DNA of 58,067 bases from DAOTVD01 sp034437075 (lineage in GTDB: Bacteria; Chloroflexota; Anaerolineae; Aggregatilineales; J027), in assembly GCA_034437075.1 (NCBI GenBank), contig DAOTVD010000126.1, positions 1-58,067 of the forward strand, given 5' to 3'. The notes beneath the pieces are model-generated. The model did no database searches, had not been told where the DNA came from, and saw nothing but the letters and a program-made list of their open reading frames with translations. The translations under genes were made by a program, and so were the position numbers. This document shows, one piece after another, positions 18,183 through 28,037 of the stretch. Within the stretch, counting starts at the first letter, position 1; each line of letters opens with the position of its first letter.

Positions 18183-19928
18183 CTAATCCCGGTCAAAGGG
18201 CCGTCCGCCTTCTTGCATCAGCCCCAGGCGCACATCATCGGGCGGGATTTCCAGCAGCACGACTAGGCGTTCCACCAATTGCTGAAAGACTGGCGCCGCC
18301 GTCTGGCTGCCCCAATAGCCCGCTGGTCGGTCAAGCACCACCAGCACCGACACCGCCGGATCGTCCGCTGGCAAAAAGCCGATGAACGAGGCCCACGAAT
18401 CGGTCTGCGAATAGCCACCCGGGATGGGCTGCTGCGCCGTGCCCGTTTTGCCCGCGATGCTATAGCCTTCTACGCGCGCCAATTCGCCAAACGAGCCCGG
18501 CGCTATCGCCTCGACCATAACCTCGGTGATGGCCCGCGCCACTTCGGCGGAAATAGGCCGCGAGATGGGCGTCGGCGTCGTGGGGAAGCGCCGTTCGCCG
18601 TCCATGCGTTCGCGCACGATATGCGGTTGCATCAGCAAGCCATCGTTGGCGATAGCGTTCGCAGCGGCCAACATCTGCAAGGGCGAGACGGCGATACCCT
18701 GGCCATAGCTGACGTTCAAAAAGTCCGCCTCACTCCATAACGTATCGCCGGGCAGATTCAGTAAGCCTTCGGCTTCGCCTTCCAGGTCAACACCTGTGGC
18801 CGTGCCAAAGCCAAATTCTTGCAGCAGTGGATAAACGGTCGAGGGGCCAACGGTCATGTACCAGGTGGCGGTGCAGGTATTCAGCGATTCGGTTAGGCAG
18901 CGCCGAAAGTCTACATTCCCCTTGGGGATGCGGTCGGAGTCACAGATGCGCACACCCACGGCCTCGAAACAGCCCGTATTGTTGTACGTCCAATTCAGGT
19001 CTAAGCCGGGCTCGTTGGCTTGTAGCGCAATGGCCGCCGTGATGATCTTGATAATGCTGCCGGGTTCGTACAAGCTGCTGACCGCCGGGTTATAAGTCAC
19101 TGGGCCGCCGTCCTCGGGGCTTTCGGGGAATTCGCCGGGGCCAAAAAATGGATAGGATAACATGCCCAGTATTTCCCCCGTGCGCGGGTTCATGACGATG
19201 AGCGTACCGCCCTGAGCCTGCTGAGTTTCGATGGCGTCTTGCAGCACACCACGCAACAAAAACTGAATATCGCGGTCGAGCGTCAGCACCAGGCTTTGGC
19301 CATCGCGCGCTTCGGGCACTTCAGACACGTTAAGCAGCGTCCCCTCGTTTTCGACCTCGCGCGCGGTGCCCGCCAGCACCCGATTGTAATTGCCCTCGAT
19401 GCCATAAAAGCCACGCTCGCTATAATTCACGAAGCCGAGCATCTGCGCGGTCAGTTCGCCCTGTGGGTAGGCCCGGCGCGGGATGGACTCAATCTGCAAG
19501 CCGAAGATGTCCAGGTCTTCTAGTTCGCGCGCGGTGGCATCGTCGATGGGGCTGGCCAGCAGCACGTACTGCGCGAAAACGCCGTTACGATCTGGCAAAA
19601 GATTCCGGTAGACCTCTTCGTCATTCAAATCCAAGACGGTGGCAATTTGGGTCGCGGCTTCGCGCCGATTCAACACCAGCGACGGGCTAATCCCCACGCG
19701 GTATTCAAACGTGTTCACGGCCAGCACCACGCCATCGCGGTCATAAATTTGGCCTCGGTTGGGCTGCACGGCCTGGCGCACGACACCTTCCGAAGCGGAC
19801 GAGGTCTCGAATTCTTGAATGCTGGTGCTCAGGCGCAGTTGAAACGAGAGCAATTGCCCCACCACGACCGTTGCCGCAATGGCGAGCATGATCAATACCA
19901 GGGTAGAACGACGAGCAAAAATATCCAT
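18183..19928 (-). CDS. ftsI: Septal penicillin-binding protein FtsI (class B transpeptidase)
   Basis: A class B PBP that cross-links septal peptidoglycan together with FtsW. The 581 residues consist of one N-terminal membrane anchor (about 9-30), a dimerisation/pedestal domain (RGQIYDRDGVVLA near 58, YPQGELTAQMLGFV) and the transpeptidase domain. All three active-site motifs are present: SxxK with nucleophile S291 and K294 (YEPGSIIK), SLN at 348-350 and KTGTAQ starting at K494. There is no C-terminal PASTA domain. It lies 34 nt after the FtsL-like gene and 11 nt before mraY, the usual dcw order. Confidence 0.96.
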   Translation of the reverse strand: MDIFARRSTLVLIMLAIAATVVVGQLLSFQLRLSTSIQEFETSSASEGVVRQAVQPNRGQIYDRDGVVLAVNTFEYRVGISPSLVLNRREAATQIATVLDLNDEEVYRNLLPDRNGVFAQYVLLASPIDDATARELEDLDIFGLQIESIPRRAYPQGELTAQMLGFVNYSERGFYGIEGNYNRVLAGTAREVENEGTLLNVSEVPEARDGQSLVLTLDRDIQFLLRGVLQDAIETQQAQGGTLIVMNPRTGEILGMLSYPFFGPGEFPESPEDGGPVTYNPAVSSLYEPGSIIKIITAAIALQANEPGLDLNWTYNNTGCFEAVGVRICDSDRIPKGNVDFRRCLTESLNTCTATWYMTVGPSTVYPLLQEFGFGTATGVDLEGEAEGLLNLPGDTLWSEADFLNVSYGQGIAVSPLQMLAAANAIANDGLLMQPHIVRERMDGERRFPTTPTPISRPISAEVARAITEVMVEAIAPGSFGELARVEGYSIAGKTGTAQQPIPGGYSQTDSWASFIGFLPADDPAVSVLVVLDRPAGYWGSQTAAPVFQQLVERLVVLLEIPPDDVRLGLMQEGGRPFDRD

Positions 19929-19962
19929 AACGGTTTCCTCTGGCTATTCGCGGCTCTGGTAG

Positions 19963-20442
19963 CTATTCCTGGCTCCAGGCCGTGAACAACGCGCGCAAGG
20001 CATCAAATTGGCGGGTGAGCCACCCCGCGAAATTATCATCATACACTTGTGGTGTGGGCGTCACCAGCACGGGCGTCAGCGTGGGCGCGGGTTGGTCGTA
20101 TACATAGCCGTCAATGACAATATACTGAATGTCTTCTGGCCTAGCGGTGACGAACCCCAGTGCCGCCGCGCGTTCCATCAGATTCGGCACGCTGTTTAGT
20201 TCGGCGCTTTCGGCGCGCAATAGTTCGATATCGCGCAGCAGTCGGTCGCGGTCTTCGCGCATTTGCTGAATATCGCGCGCGGTCGTGACGGTGGTTGTCG
20301 CCTGCACCAGATACAGCGCGCCGATAATCAGCGACACGACCACGAACAAAACCAACACCGCGACGAACTGTTGTTGTTCGCGACGGAGGCGGGCGTTGCG
20401 CCGGGGCCGGGCGGGGTCTTCGGTATGGCGTCCATCTAACAT
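19963..20442 (-). CDS. ftsL: FtsL/DivIC-like septum protein
   Basis: A 159-residue bitopic protein: a basic cytoplasmic tail (ARPRRNARLRREQQQ), one membrane segment (about 27-48, VAVLVLFVVVSLIIGALYLV), then a predicted coiled coil (about 55-90, IQQMREDRDRLLRDIELLRAE). The segment MERAAALGFVTARPEDIQYI matches the conserved end of FtsL/septum-initiator proteins. A Pro/Thr stretch (PAPTLTPVLVTPTPQ) and a C-terminal helix follow. First gene of the cluster, just before ftsI, where FtsL belongs. The promoter -10 box lies only 6 nt before the ATG, suggesting a leaderless mRNA. The FtsL versus DivIC label cannot be separated from sequence alone. Confidence 0.82.
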   Translation of the reverse strand: MLDGRHTEDPARPRRNARLRREQQQFVAVLVLFVVVSLIIGALYLVQATTTVTTARDIQQMREDRDRLLRDIELLRAESAELNSVPNLMERAAALGFVTARPEDIQYIVIDGYVYDQPAPTLTPVLVTPTPQVYDDNFAGWLTRQFDALRALFTAWSQE

Positions 20443-20448
20443 ACCCCC

Positions 20449-20478
20449 ATTATACCGAGTCGGCCCGCCTTGCGTTAA
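20449..20478 (-). promoter_or_regulatory. Division cluster promoter, probably leaderless
   Basis: On the minus strand a perfect TATAAT (20454-20449) lies 18 nt from TTAACG (20478-20473). Only six bases (GGGGGT) separate the -10 box from the ATG at 20442, so the expected start site coincides with the A of the start codon. The mRNA would have no leader. GGGGG could be read as a ribosome site only if transcription began further upstream. Confidence 0.55.
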
Positions 20479-20487
20479 CCGCTGGTC

Positions 20488-20566
20488 ATTTGGCGCTATG
20501 CTTTTAGACCCAAGCAGCAGCGCGCCGCTGATTTTCTCATGCGCGTGAATTTGGCGCTATGCCTTT
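20488..20566. repeat. Direct repeat ATTTGGCGCTATGC in the ftsL/cyclase gap
   Basis: ATTTGGCGCTATGC followed by a pyrimidine and TTT occurs at 20488-20505 and again at 20549-20566, 61 bp apart, in the divergent intergenic region. The second copy contains TTGGCG (20551-20556), which stands 17 nt before a CATAAT box (20574-20579) and may be the -35 of the gene at 20610. The pair could be binding sites of a regulator or a small duplication. Confidence 0.4.
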
Positions 20567-20609
20567 CGGCCTGCATAATTGAGGGTAGATACGCGACAGG
20601 AGATGAGAT

Positions 20610-21617
20610 ATGTCGTATTTTAGAACGCTCAAAGACCCGACCCTCTACCACGGACACGGCAAAGACGGCGATTTCTTCGAGGGCTGGTACTTTAAGCTGG
20701 TCAACGCGGACGGCTCGCGCCGCTATGCGATTATCCCCGGCGTGTTCAAGCACGGCGACCCGCACGCTTTTATCCAGGTTATGGACGGCCTAACCGGCGA
20801 CGCGACCTATCACCGCTACCCGGTAGACGCCTTCAGCGCGTCCGAAACCGCGTTCGACGTGCGCATCGCGGATAATCACTTCCGCGCGGATTGCCTGATT
20901 CTAGACATTGATGACGAACAGCGCACCGTCAGCGGCGAAGTGCGCTTCGAGAACCGCGTGCCCTATCCCTGGACATGGACAAGCCCCGGCATCATGGGGC
21001 CGTTTGGCTATCTGCCTTTTCTGGAATGCAACCATGGCGTAGTGAGCATCGACCATACATTGACAGGCACGCTGACCGTCGATGGCGAGACGGCGCAATT
21101 CTACGGCGGGCGCGGCTACGCCGAAAAAGATTGGGGCAGCGGCTTCCCCAGCGGGTATATCTGGCTGCAAACCAACCATTTCAGCAGCACGCCCACAGGG
21201 TTGATGGTCTCCATCGCCATGATTCCGCGCCTGGGGCGGCCCTTTCGCGGGTTTCTCTCTGCGTTTTACCACGAGGGCCAACTCTACCGCTTCGCGACGT
21301 ATACGGGCGCGCGCATCCGCAACTTGCACCTGAGCGACACGCATGTGCGCTGGCATCTCATCGGGCGCACGGGGGGCGCGAGCTATCGCCTAGAAATCGA
21401 CGCCGAACGCGCCAGCGGCGGCATCCTGAAAGCGCCATACGATGGGCAGATGGTCGAGCGCGTAGCCGAAAGCCTGACCGCCGAGGTCGATGTGCGCCTG
21501 GTGCGGCAAGAACGCGCGCGCGAGGTCGTCGTCTTTGCGGATCGTGGGCAGTATGCCGGGCTGGAAGTCGTCGGCGATTTAAGCCCCCTGTTGGATAGCA
21601 ACGCGACATCCGCATGA
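20610..21617 (+). CDS. Tocopherol cyclase-like protein
   Basis: A 335-residue protein resembling the tocopherol cyclase family (VTE1-like fold). It has the N-terminal motif DFFEGWYFKLVN, the central GRGYAEKDWGSGFPSGYIWLQTNHF with the family's aromatic/charged core, and the body of a lipocalin-like beta barrel. In plants and cyanobacteria such proteins close the chromanol ring of vitamin E. Bacterial homologs without the rest of the pathway are common and their substrate is unknown; no tocopherol genes are nearby. An AGGAGATGAG ribosome site precedes the ATG. The stop overlaps the next gene by 4 nt, so the four genes up to galK form an operon. Confidence 0.82.
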   Translation: MSYFRTLKDPTLYHGHGKDGDFFEGWYFKLVNADGSRRYAIIPGVFKHGDPHAFIQVMDGLTGDATYHRYPVDAFSASETAFDVRIADNHFRADCLILDIDDEQRTVSGEVRFENRVPYPWTWTSPGIMGPFGYLPFLECNHGVVSIDHTLTGTLTVDGETAQFYGGRGYAEKDWGSGFPSGYIWLQTNHFSSTPTGLMVSIAMIPRLGRPFRGFLSAFYHEGQLYRFATYTGARIRNLHLSDTHVRWHLIGRTGGASYRLEIDAERASGGILKAPYDGQMVERVAESLTAEVDVRLVRQERAREVVVFADRGQYAGLEVVGDLSPLLDSNATSA

Positions 21618-22249
21618 CCGACGGGCGCTATTCTGACAATTGGCAGCGCCTGGCGGATGATTTTTTCACCCGTTTGCCAGCCGTGCCCGCCGACTTGCGC
21701 GCGGAGGTCGATCTGCTGCGGCATTATAACGATGAACGCCAGGCGCTGGCGGTCACCATTCAGGAAATCCGCGCCGAACTCGCGCGCCAACGCGCCGCCA
21801 AAATCGCGGTCAAAAAGCGCGTGGATGCTATCGCGGCGCGGCAAAACTTCGAGGCGTATCTGGAACAACAATTGGCCGAATTGCGCCGCCATAACGCCAA
21901 AATGGCCCGCCTAAAACGCGAGATCGACCGCGTAACCGATAAGATCATCCGCGAGCTACGCCAGCGCGACGCCCAAGCCGAACGCGAGCGCCGCGCCCGC
22001 GAAAAGTTCGCGCAGATGGAACAGCGCCGCCAACAAGCGCGCGACCTAGCCGCCTGGGAGGCGTTCAAAGCCGGGTTGCTGGGCGAGCCTGCGCCCGAAC
22101 CGGACGCCACAGCCGCCGAGCAACACGCCGAAGCCGAGCGCCTGCGCCAAGAGTACGAACGCATCAAAGCCCAAAAACCGCCCAACGAGGCCGAAAACCT
22201 AGCCGCCTGGCAGGACTTTGTGAACAGTTTATCCGATGACGACCCCTAA
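21614..22249 (+). CDS. Coiled-coil protein of unknown function
   Basis: A 211-residue, highly charged protein that I do not recognise. Most of it (about 30-145) is Arg/Glu/Ala-rich helix with heptad character (for example LKREIDRVTDKIIRELRQRD), so a long coiled coil is likely. The motif AAWEAFKAGLLGEPAPEPDA recurs in altered form at the end as AAWQDFVNSLSDDDP, suggesting a short repeated C-terminal unit. No signal peptide or membrane segment is visible. The ATG overlaps the previous stop (ATGA). Position between the cyclase-like and oxidase-like genes gives no clear functional hint. Confidence 0.7.
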   Translation: MTDGRYSDNWQRLADDFFTRLPAVPADLRAEVDLLRHYNDERQALAVTIQEIRAELARQRAAKIAVKKRVDAIAARQNFEAYLEQQLAELRRHNAKMARLKREIDRVTDKIIRELRQRDAQAERERRAREKFAQMEQRRQQARDLAAWEAFKAGLLGEPAPEPDATAAEQHAEAERLRQEYERIKAQKPPNEAENLAAWQDFVNSLSDDDP

Positions 22250-22266
22250 ATAAACCGGAGGAAGCT

Positions 22267-22713
22267 ATGGCCACATTCGCCGAATTTGCAGGCCAAGCGC
22301 CCGAACTCGCAGCCAAGTTACGCGCGCGTCTGGCCGAAAAACCGCTCGCCTACCTGGCGACCGTCCGCGAGGATGGGGCCCCGCGCGTGCATCCTGTAAC
22401 GCCCATCCTCAGCGCTAACGCGCTGTTTGTCTTTATGGAGCCAACATCGCCCAAAGGGCACGATTTACGCCGCGATGGCCGCTACGCGCTGCATTCAGCC
22501 GTCGATGATAATGACGGCGGCGGCGGCGAATACCTCATCGAAGGCCGCGCGACCGCCGTGGACGACCCCGCGATCCGCGACGAAGCCGCCACCGCAAGCC
22601 CCTATTCGCCCGCCGAGCGTTATATCCTCTTTACGTTCGCGATTGAGCGCGTGCTGTTCACGCATTATCCCAACGGCCAACCCCAACGCGAACGCTGGAA
22701 AGCCGCCCCATGA
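22267..22713 (+). CDS. Pyridoxamine 5'-phosphate oxidase-like FMN-binding protein
   Basis: A 148-residue split-barrel flavoprotein of the PNPOx-like superfamily. The motif LAYLATVREDGAPRVHPV is the typical first strands of the barrel, where FMN binds. ALFVFMEPTSPKGHDLRRDGRYALHSA supplies the rest of the phosphate-binding region. Many relatives are F420- or FMN-dependent reductases or heme-related proteins rather than true PdxH, and this short protein lacks the PdxH C-terminus. A GGAGGAAGCT ribosome site precedes the ATG. The stop codon overlaps galK by 4 nt. Confidence 0.82.
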   Translation: MATFAEFAGQAPELAAKLRARLAEKPLAYLATVREDGAPRVHPVTPILSANALFVFMEPTSPKGHDLRRDGRYALHSAVDDNDGGGGEYLIEGRATAVDDPAIRDEAATASPYSPAERYILFTFAIERVLFTHYPNGQPQRERWKAAP

Positions 22714-23858
22714 CCGACATCGCCACACAGTTTCAGCGCATTTTCGGCACTGCGCCAGCATGGATCGCTCGCGCGCCGGGGCGGGCCAACCTCATCGGCG
22801 GCCACACGGATTACAACCAAGGCTATGCCCTGCCCATGGCCATCGACCGCGCGATCTGGTTGGCAGGATGCGGGCGCCTGGATGACCGCATCAACGTGCA
22901 TAGCCTGGATTTTGCCGCCGCCACGACCTTCGCGACAACTGATTATCACAACACCGCGATTCCGCATTGGGCGCGTTATATCGCGGGGGCGTGGTGGCTG
23001 CTCGCCGAACTAGGCGTCGATCCTCTGCCGGGTGCCGATCTGGTTATCGGCGGAAATTTGCCGCGTGGCGCGGGCATGTCCTCCTCGGCGGCGATGGGCG
23101 TGGGTGCGGTGGAAATGGCGCTAACCCTGGCGAGTATCATCACGACACAAAGCGAAAAAGCCCGCCTGGCCGTTCGCATTGAAAACGAGTTTATGGGCGT
23201 GCCCACCGGAAACCTGGATCAGATGGCCAGCGCATGCGCACAGCCTGGCGGCCCCATGTTGCTCGATTGCCGCACATTGGATATGAGGCCCGTCCCCTTG
23301 CCGGATGCCGCGCGCGTGTGGGTCGTGGATTCGAAAAAACCGCGCGAACTCGCCGCGAGTGGCTACGCCGAACGCCGCGCCACTTGCGAAGCCGTCGCCG
23401 CGCGCCTGGGCGTGCGCGCCCTGCGGGATGTCTCACTCGTGATGTTGGAAGATGCCCGCCCGCAGTTAACCCCAGTGGCGTACAAACGCGCGCGACATAT
23501 CGTCACGGAGAATGCGCGCGTACTGGCCATGTGCGATGCATTAGAAAACGGCGCTTTAACGGTGGCAGGCGCGTTGCTGAACACGGCCCACGCCAGCCTG
23601 CGCGACGATTACGAGATTTCCATCCCCGAAATTGACTTTTTGTGCGCACGCATCGCCGCCCATCCGGCGGGCTACGGCGCGCGGATCATGGGCGGCGGCT
23701 TTGGCGGGTCGGTGGTCGCGCTGGTGGCTGCCGCCGGGGCGGATGACCTGGCGCGGGATGTGCTGGCCGCGTATGAAGGGCACTATGGCCTGCGCGCAGA
23801 AGGCTTCGTCTGCACGCCAGCGGCGGGTAGCGCCTGCACGGTCTATCGCGGCGCTTAA
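22710..23858 (+). CDS. galK: Galactokinase
   Basis: A GHMP-family sugar kinase of 382 residues that phosphorylates galactose at C1. The N-terminal galactokinase signature is present (APGRANLIGGHTDYNQGYALP; canonical GRxNLIGEHTDYxxGxVLP, with Gly in place of Glu). So are the ATP-binding GHMP motif LPRGAGMSSSAAMG and the C-terminal GARIMGGGFGGSVVALV. The change from GEHTDY to GGHTDY removes an acidic residue near the sugar site, so related substrates are possible. galT and galE are not in the window. It starts with an ATGA overlap and its stop overlaps the stop of convergent murE (TTAA). Confidence 0.88.
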   Translation: MTDIATQFQRIFGTAPAWIARAPGRANLIGGHTDYNQGYALPMAIDRAIWLAGCGRLDDRINVHSLDFAAATTFATTDYHNTAIPHWARYIAGAWWLLAELGVDPLPGADLVIGGNLPRGAGMSSSAAMGVGAVEMALTLASIITTQSEKARLAVRIENEFMGVPTGNLDQMASACAQPGGPMLLDCRTLDMRPVPLPDAARVWVVDSKKPRELAASGYAERRATCEAVAARLGVRALRDVSLVMLEDARPQLTPVAYKRARHIVTENARVLAMCDALENGALTVAGALLNTAHASLRDDYEISIPEIDFLCARIAAHPAGYGARIMGGGFGGSVVALVAAAGADDLARDVLAAYEGHYGLRAEGFVCTPAAGSACTVYRGA

Positions 23859-25459
23859 TCGTTGAGCCAGGCTTCATCCTGCAAGGCGGCTTCGTCCCAG
23901 GTGGGCAGCGTGCGCGGTTGGGCCTCTTTGCGCAGGACGGCGCGCAGCGCGTCGGCGTCGTCCCAGGGATGCTCGATGCGGCCAAAGCACATGCTTTGTT
24001 CATGCCCCTTGCCGCACACGATGACCACATCCCCGGCGCGGGCCATGTGGGCGGCTTGCGCGATGGCCCGCGCGCGATCTGGCACGCGATAGAAGTCGCG
24101 GCCTTCTGCGGCCCCTTTGGCGACCATCCCCGCTTTCATCTCGCGCAAGATGCCGAACAGCGATTCGGTGCGCGGGTCTTCGGCGGTCAGGATTGTGAAA
24201 TCGGCCAGTTCGGCGGCGATTTCGGCCATCAGGCGGCGCTTTTCGCGGTCACGCAGGCCCGCGCTCCCGAAGACGGTAATCACGCGGCCCTCGGCGTTTA
24301 TCATCGCGCGCGCGGCGGCCAGGGCATTTTTCAGCGCGTTGGGCGTATGTGCGAAATCGACTATCGCCAGAAAATCTTGCCCTTCGTCAATCGGCTCCAT
24401 GCGGCCTTTGAGTTGCGGTAGCGTGCTCAGCGCCACGGGGATAGCATCCAGCATACGCTGCTGGTTGATCGGTTGTGGCATGGCGCTAATGGCGGCGATT
24501 GTTCCGGCTAGGATATTTTGCACGTTGAACGGCCCGACCAAAGGCGTGCTGATGGCCAAATCGCCCGCGTTGCCGCGCAGCATGAAGCTGGTGCCATTGG
24601 CGCGATAGTGCACGCGATCCGCGAAAAAGTCTGCATTTTGCTGGTGCATACTATACAGCATCAGGTAATTGGCGCCGCGCGCGGCTTCGGCGAAGTCCGG
24701 CCCGTGAGGGTCGTCTGCGTTAATCACGGCGATGGTCGGCTGGTCGCCGCGCGGGGGATGGTCGGCCATCAGGCGAAAGAGTTTGCATTTAGCCGCCAGG
24801 TAATTCTCGAACGTGCCATGATAATCCAAGTGTTCGTGGGTGATGTTGGTCATCACGGCGACATCGACATCCACGCCATTGACGCGGCCCTGCGCCAGGC
24901 CGTGTGAGGTCGCCTCTAGGATGCAATGCGTCAGGCCCGCGTCCACCATGCGGCGCAAATAGGCATGGACTTCATGCGCGGGGGGCGTGGTGACGTGCAA
25001 GCCGGTTTCTAGTTCTTCATCCCCGATGATGGCCTTGATGGTGCTAATCATCCCCACGCGCACGCCTGCGGTCTTCAGGATGTGGTACGCGATGCTGGAT
25101 GTCGTCGTTTTGCCGTCCGTGCCCGTCACGCCCACAATGACCAATTTTTGCGAGGGCTGGCCGTAATACGCCGAGGAGAGATAGCCCAACGCGGCGCCCG
25201 CGTCATGTACATACACATACGCCACCGGGAGCGCTAAATGGGGCAGTTCGCCCACCACAGCGACGGCCCCGGCCTGGATCGCCGCGTCGATATACGCATG
25301 GCCGTCGAAGCTATCGCCCCGCCGCGCGACGAACACGCCCCCCGGCGCCACCGTGCGCGAGTCTTCGGTGGGGGGAGCGCTGATAGTCGGGTTATCAGCC
25401 GGCGGTGGAAAGCCAAAGGGTAACGCGCTCAGTAAATCGGCCAGGGTGATGTTGCTCAT
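23855..25459 (-). CDS. murE: MurE-type UDP-MurNAc-tripeptide synthetase
   Basis: MurE adds the third amino acid of the stem peptide to UDP-MurNAc-L-Ala-D-Glu. The 534-residue protein has the N-terminal domain for the UDP-sugar (SRTVAPGGVFVARRGDSFDGH), the P-loop GTDGKTTT (113-120), the motif NITHEHLDYHGTFENYLAAK with the carbamylated lysine K224, and the C-terminal GKGHEQ (494-499). The specificity motif, DNPR in meso-diaminopimelate enzymes, reads EDPR (427-430): the Arg is kept but the first acidic residue and Asn are changed. The third residue could be diaminopimelate or ornithine. It is separated from the main cluster and ends convergently with galK. GGAGAAACCCCC precedes the ATG. Confidence 0.93.
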   Translation of the reverse strand: MSNITLADLLSALPFGFPPPADNPTISAPPTEDSRTVAPGGVFVARRGDSFDGHAYIDAAIQAGAVAVVGELPHLALPVAYVYVHDAGAALGYLSSAYYGQPSQKLVIVGVTGTDGKTTTSSIAYHILKTAGVRVGMISTIKAIIGDEELETGLHVTTPPAHEVHAYLRRMVDAGLTHCILEATSHGLAQGRVNGVDVDVAVMTNITHEHLDYHGTFENYLAAKCKLFRLMADHPPRGDQPTIAVINADDPHGPDFAEAARGANYLMLYSMHQQNADFFADRVHYRANGTSFMLRGNAGDLAISTPLVGPFNVQNILAGTIAAISAMPQPINQQRMLDAIPVALSTLPQLKGRMEPIDEGQDFLAIVDFAHTPNALKNALAAARAMINAEGRVITVFGSAGLRDREKRRLMAEIAAELADFTILTAEDPRTESLFGILREMKAGMVAKGAAEGRDFYRVPDRARAIAQAAHMARAGDVVIVCGKGHEQSMCFGRIEHPWDDADALRAVLRKEAQPRTLPTWDEAALQDEAWLND

Positions 25460-25604
25460 GGGGGTTTCTCCATCATCGCGAGATGCATTTGCTTAACCCC
25501 GCCATTTTAGCAAGCCCGGCGAACCGTTCCCATACACGGCCCTGGGATTTAGCGGGCGAAGTGCTACACTAAATGCACTCAAGACGACACAGGAGCAATC
25601 ATTT

Positions 25605-27011
<1,407 letters not shown>

Positions 27012-27042
27012 TGTCCGTTCAGCAACACAGGGAGATTATGCT

Positions 27043-27312
27043 ATGAAACGCTTTATCTTGCGCCTTTTGATTATCGCCATCGCGAGCTTGGCATTGGCCG
27101 CCTGCGTCGAATCCACACCGAGCGATATATCCGGCTGTATTGTGGAAGAAGGCGAAAACCCCGAAGACGCCTACAGCGAAGAATTCGGCTGCGAGAACGA
27201 CACCGTGCTGTATGTCTACGCCCATGGCGCCGACCATAGCGACGAGGATGCCGAACACAGCGAAGACGAAAATGCCGAAGATGCTGAATCTGATGCCGAA
27301 GCGGACGAGTAA
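27043..27312 (+). CDS. Small acidic lipoprotein
   Basis: An 89-residue protein with a lipoprotein signal: basic n-region (MKRFILR), hydrophobic core and lipobox LAAC with Cys at about residue 21. The mature part has three further Cys residues and a run of Asp/Glu/Ala/Ser at the end (HSDEDAEHSEDENAEDAESD), giving a very acidic tail that could bind cations. I do not recognise it. I chose the ATG after GGGAGATTATGCT; a longer frame starting inside lpd would bury the signal peptide. It lies 31 nt after lpd. Its stop codon touches the foldback repeat that follows, so the tail could have been changed by insertion. Confidence 0.7.
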   Translation: MKRFILRLLIIAIASLALAACVESTPSDISGCIVEEGENPEDAYSEEFGCENDTVLYVYAHGADHSDEDAEHSEDENAEDAESDAEADE

Positions 27313-27488
27313 GGCTTTTCCAAGTATTTAACTATGCCGCTTGCTTTTGTCGAAAAGGATACCGGCTTGATTTTACCCCCCTCTAGCTCCCCCCGAATTC
27401 GGGGGGAGAACTTACTCGTGCGCATAATAGCCCCTCCCTGAATTCGGGGAGGGGCTGGGGAGGGGTAATTATTTTTCTGGAAAAGCCT
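27312..27488. repeat. 177-bp foldback (MITE-like) element
   Basis: The gap between the lipoprotein and the Roadblock gene is mostly this element. Its ends are inverted repeats (AGGCTTTTCCA at the left, complementary TGGAAAAGCCT at the right). Inside are two GAATTC-centred palindromes, a perfect 22-bp one at 27387-27408 and an imperfect one at 27431-27454. They lie in inverted orientation to each other, each next to a C-rich strand beginning TACCCC, so the whole element can fold into one long hairpin. There is no coding capacity. The remaining bases up to 27564 show nothing else. Confidence 0.6.
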
Positions 27489-27564
27489 AACCGTTCCGTT
27501 TGAGCCTGGCGCTGGGGTCGCTTCGGCCCCGGCGCGCACCCATCCTCACCTGACCTATGGCTTA

Positions 27565-27593
27565 TTGTGCGCATACACCGATTAAGTTATACT
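27565..27593 (+). promoter_or_regulatory. Promoter of the Roadblock gene
   Basis: TTGTGC (27565-27570) and TATACT (27588-27593) are separated by exactly 17 nt. Transcription should begin near 27600, about 24 nt before the ATG at 27624. The same consensus is seen before the macroglobulin gene. Confidence 0.6.
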
Positions 27594-27623
27594 GACAGCA
27601 GGAGATAACCTTGAGAGATTGCG

Positions 27624-28037
27624 ATGCCGCAACAATATCGTAGCGAACAACTCGAACGCACGCTGAAAAGCTTGCACCTAGCTGTACCCGGCATAAAAGC
27701 ATCCGTCGTCGTCAACATCGAAGGGCTTTTAGTCGCCGCTTACCCCCCCACCGACGAAGACAACCCGCACGAAAACCCCACCAGTAGCCCACAAGTTGCC
27801 GCCATGTCGGCCACGCTTATCGGCCTGGCCGAAACAACGCTTAAACGCCTGGATCAGGGCGAACTCAAGCGCTTGCTTATTGATGCGGATGAAGGCACGA
27901 TGATTATCTATCCTGCCTCACGCGCATCGTTGGCGGTGTTGGTGGAACACGGCACCAAATTGGGCAAAGTGCTCTATGCTGTCTCGCAAGTGCGCGAAGA
28001 GGTCATGAATATTTTGCGCATCAAAGAAGATCATTAA
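27624..28037 (+). CDS. Roadblock/LC7 domain protein
   Basis: A 137-residue single-domain protein of the Roadblock/LC7 family, the fold of MglB, which regulates small Ras-like GTPases. Typical features are the start RSEQLERTLKSLHLAVPGIKASVVVNIEGLLVAA (an alpha helix then beta strands with the buried glycine), the central AAMSATLIGLAETTLKRLDQG helix, and the final strand with EEVMNILRIKEDH. No MglA-like GTPase gene is in this window. A good ribosome site (AGGAG) lies 20 nt away, too far, with only GAGAGA close by, so initiation may be weak. It ends convergently on the FHA protein gene with overlapping stop codons. Confidence 0.87.
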   Translation: MPQQYRSEQLERTLKSLHLAVPGIKASVVVNIEGLLVAAYPPTDEDNPHENPTSSPQVAAMSATLIGLAETTLKRLDQGELKRLLIDADEGTMIIYPASRASLAVLVEHGTKLGKVLYAVSQVREEVMNILRIKEDH

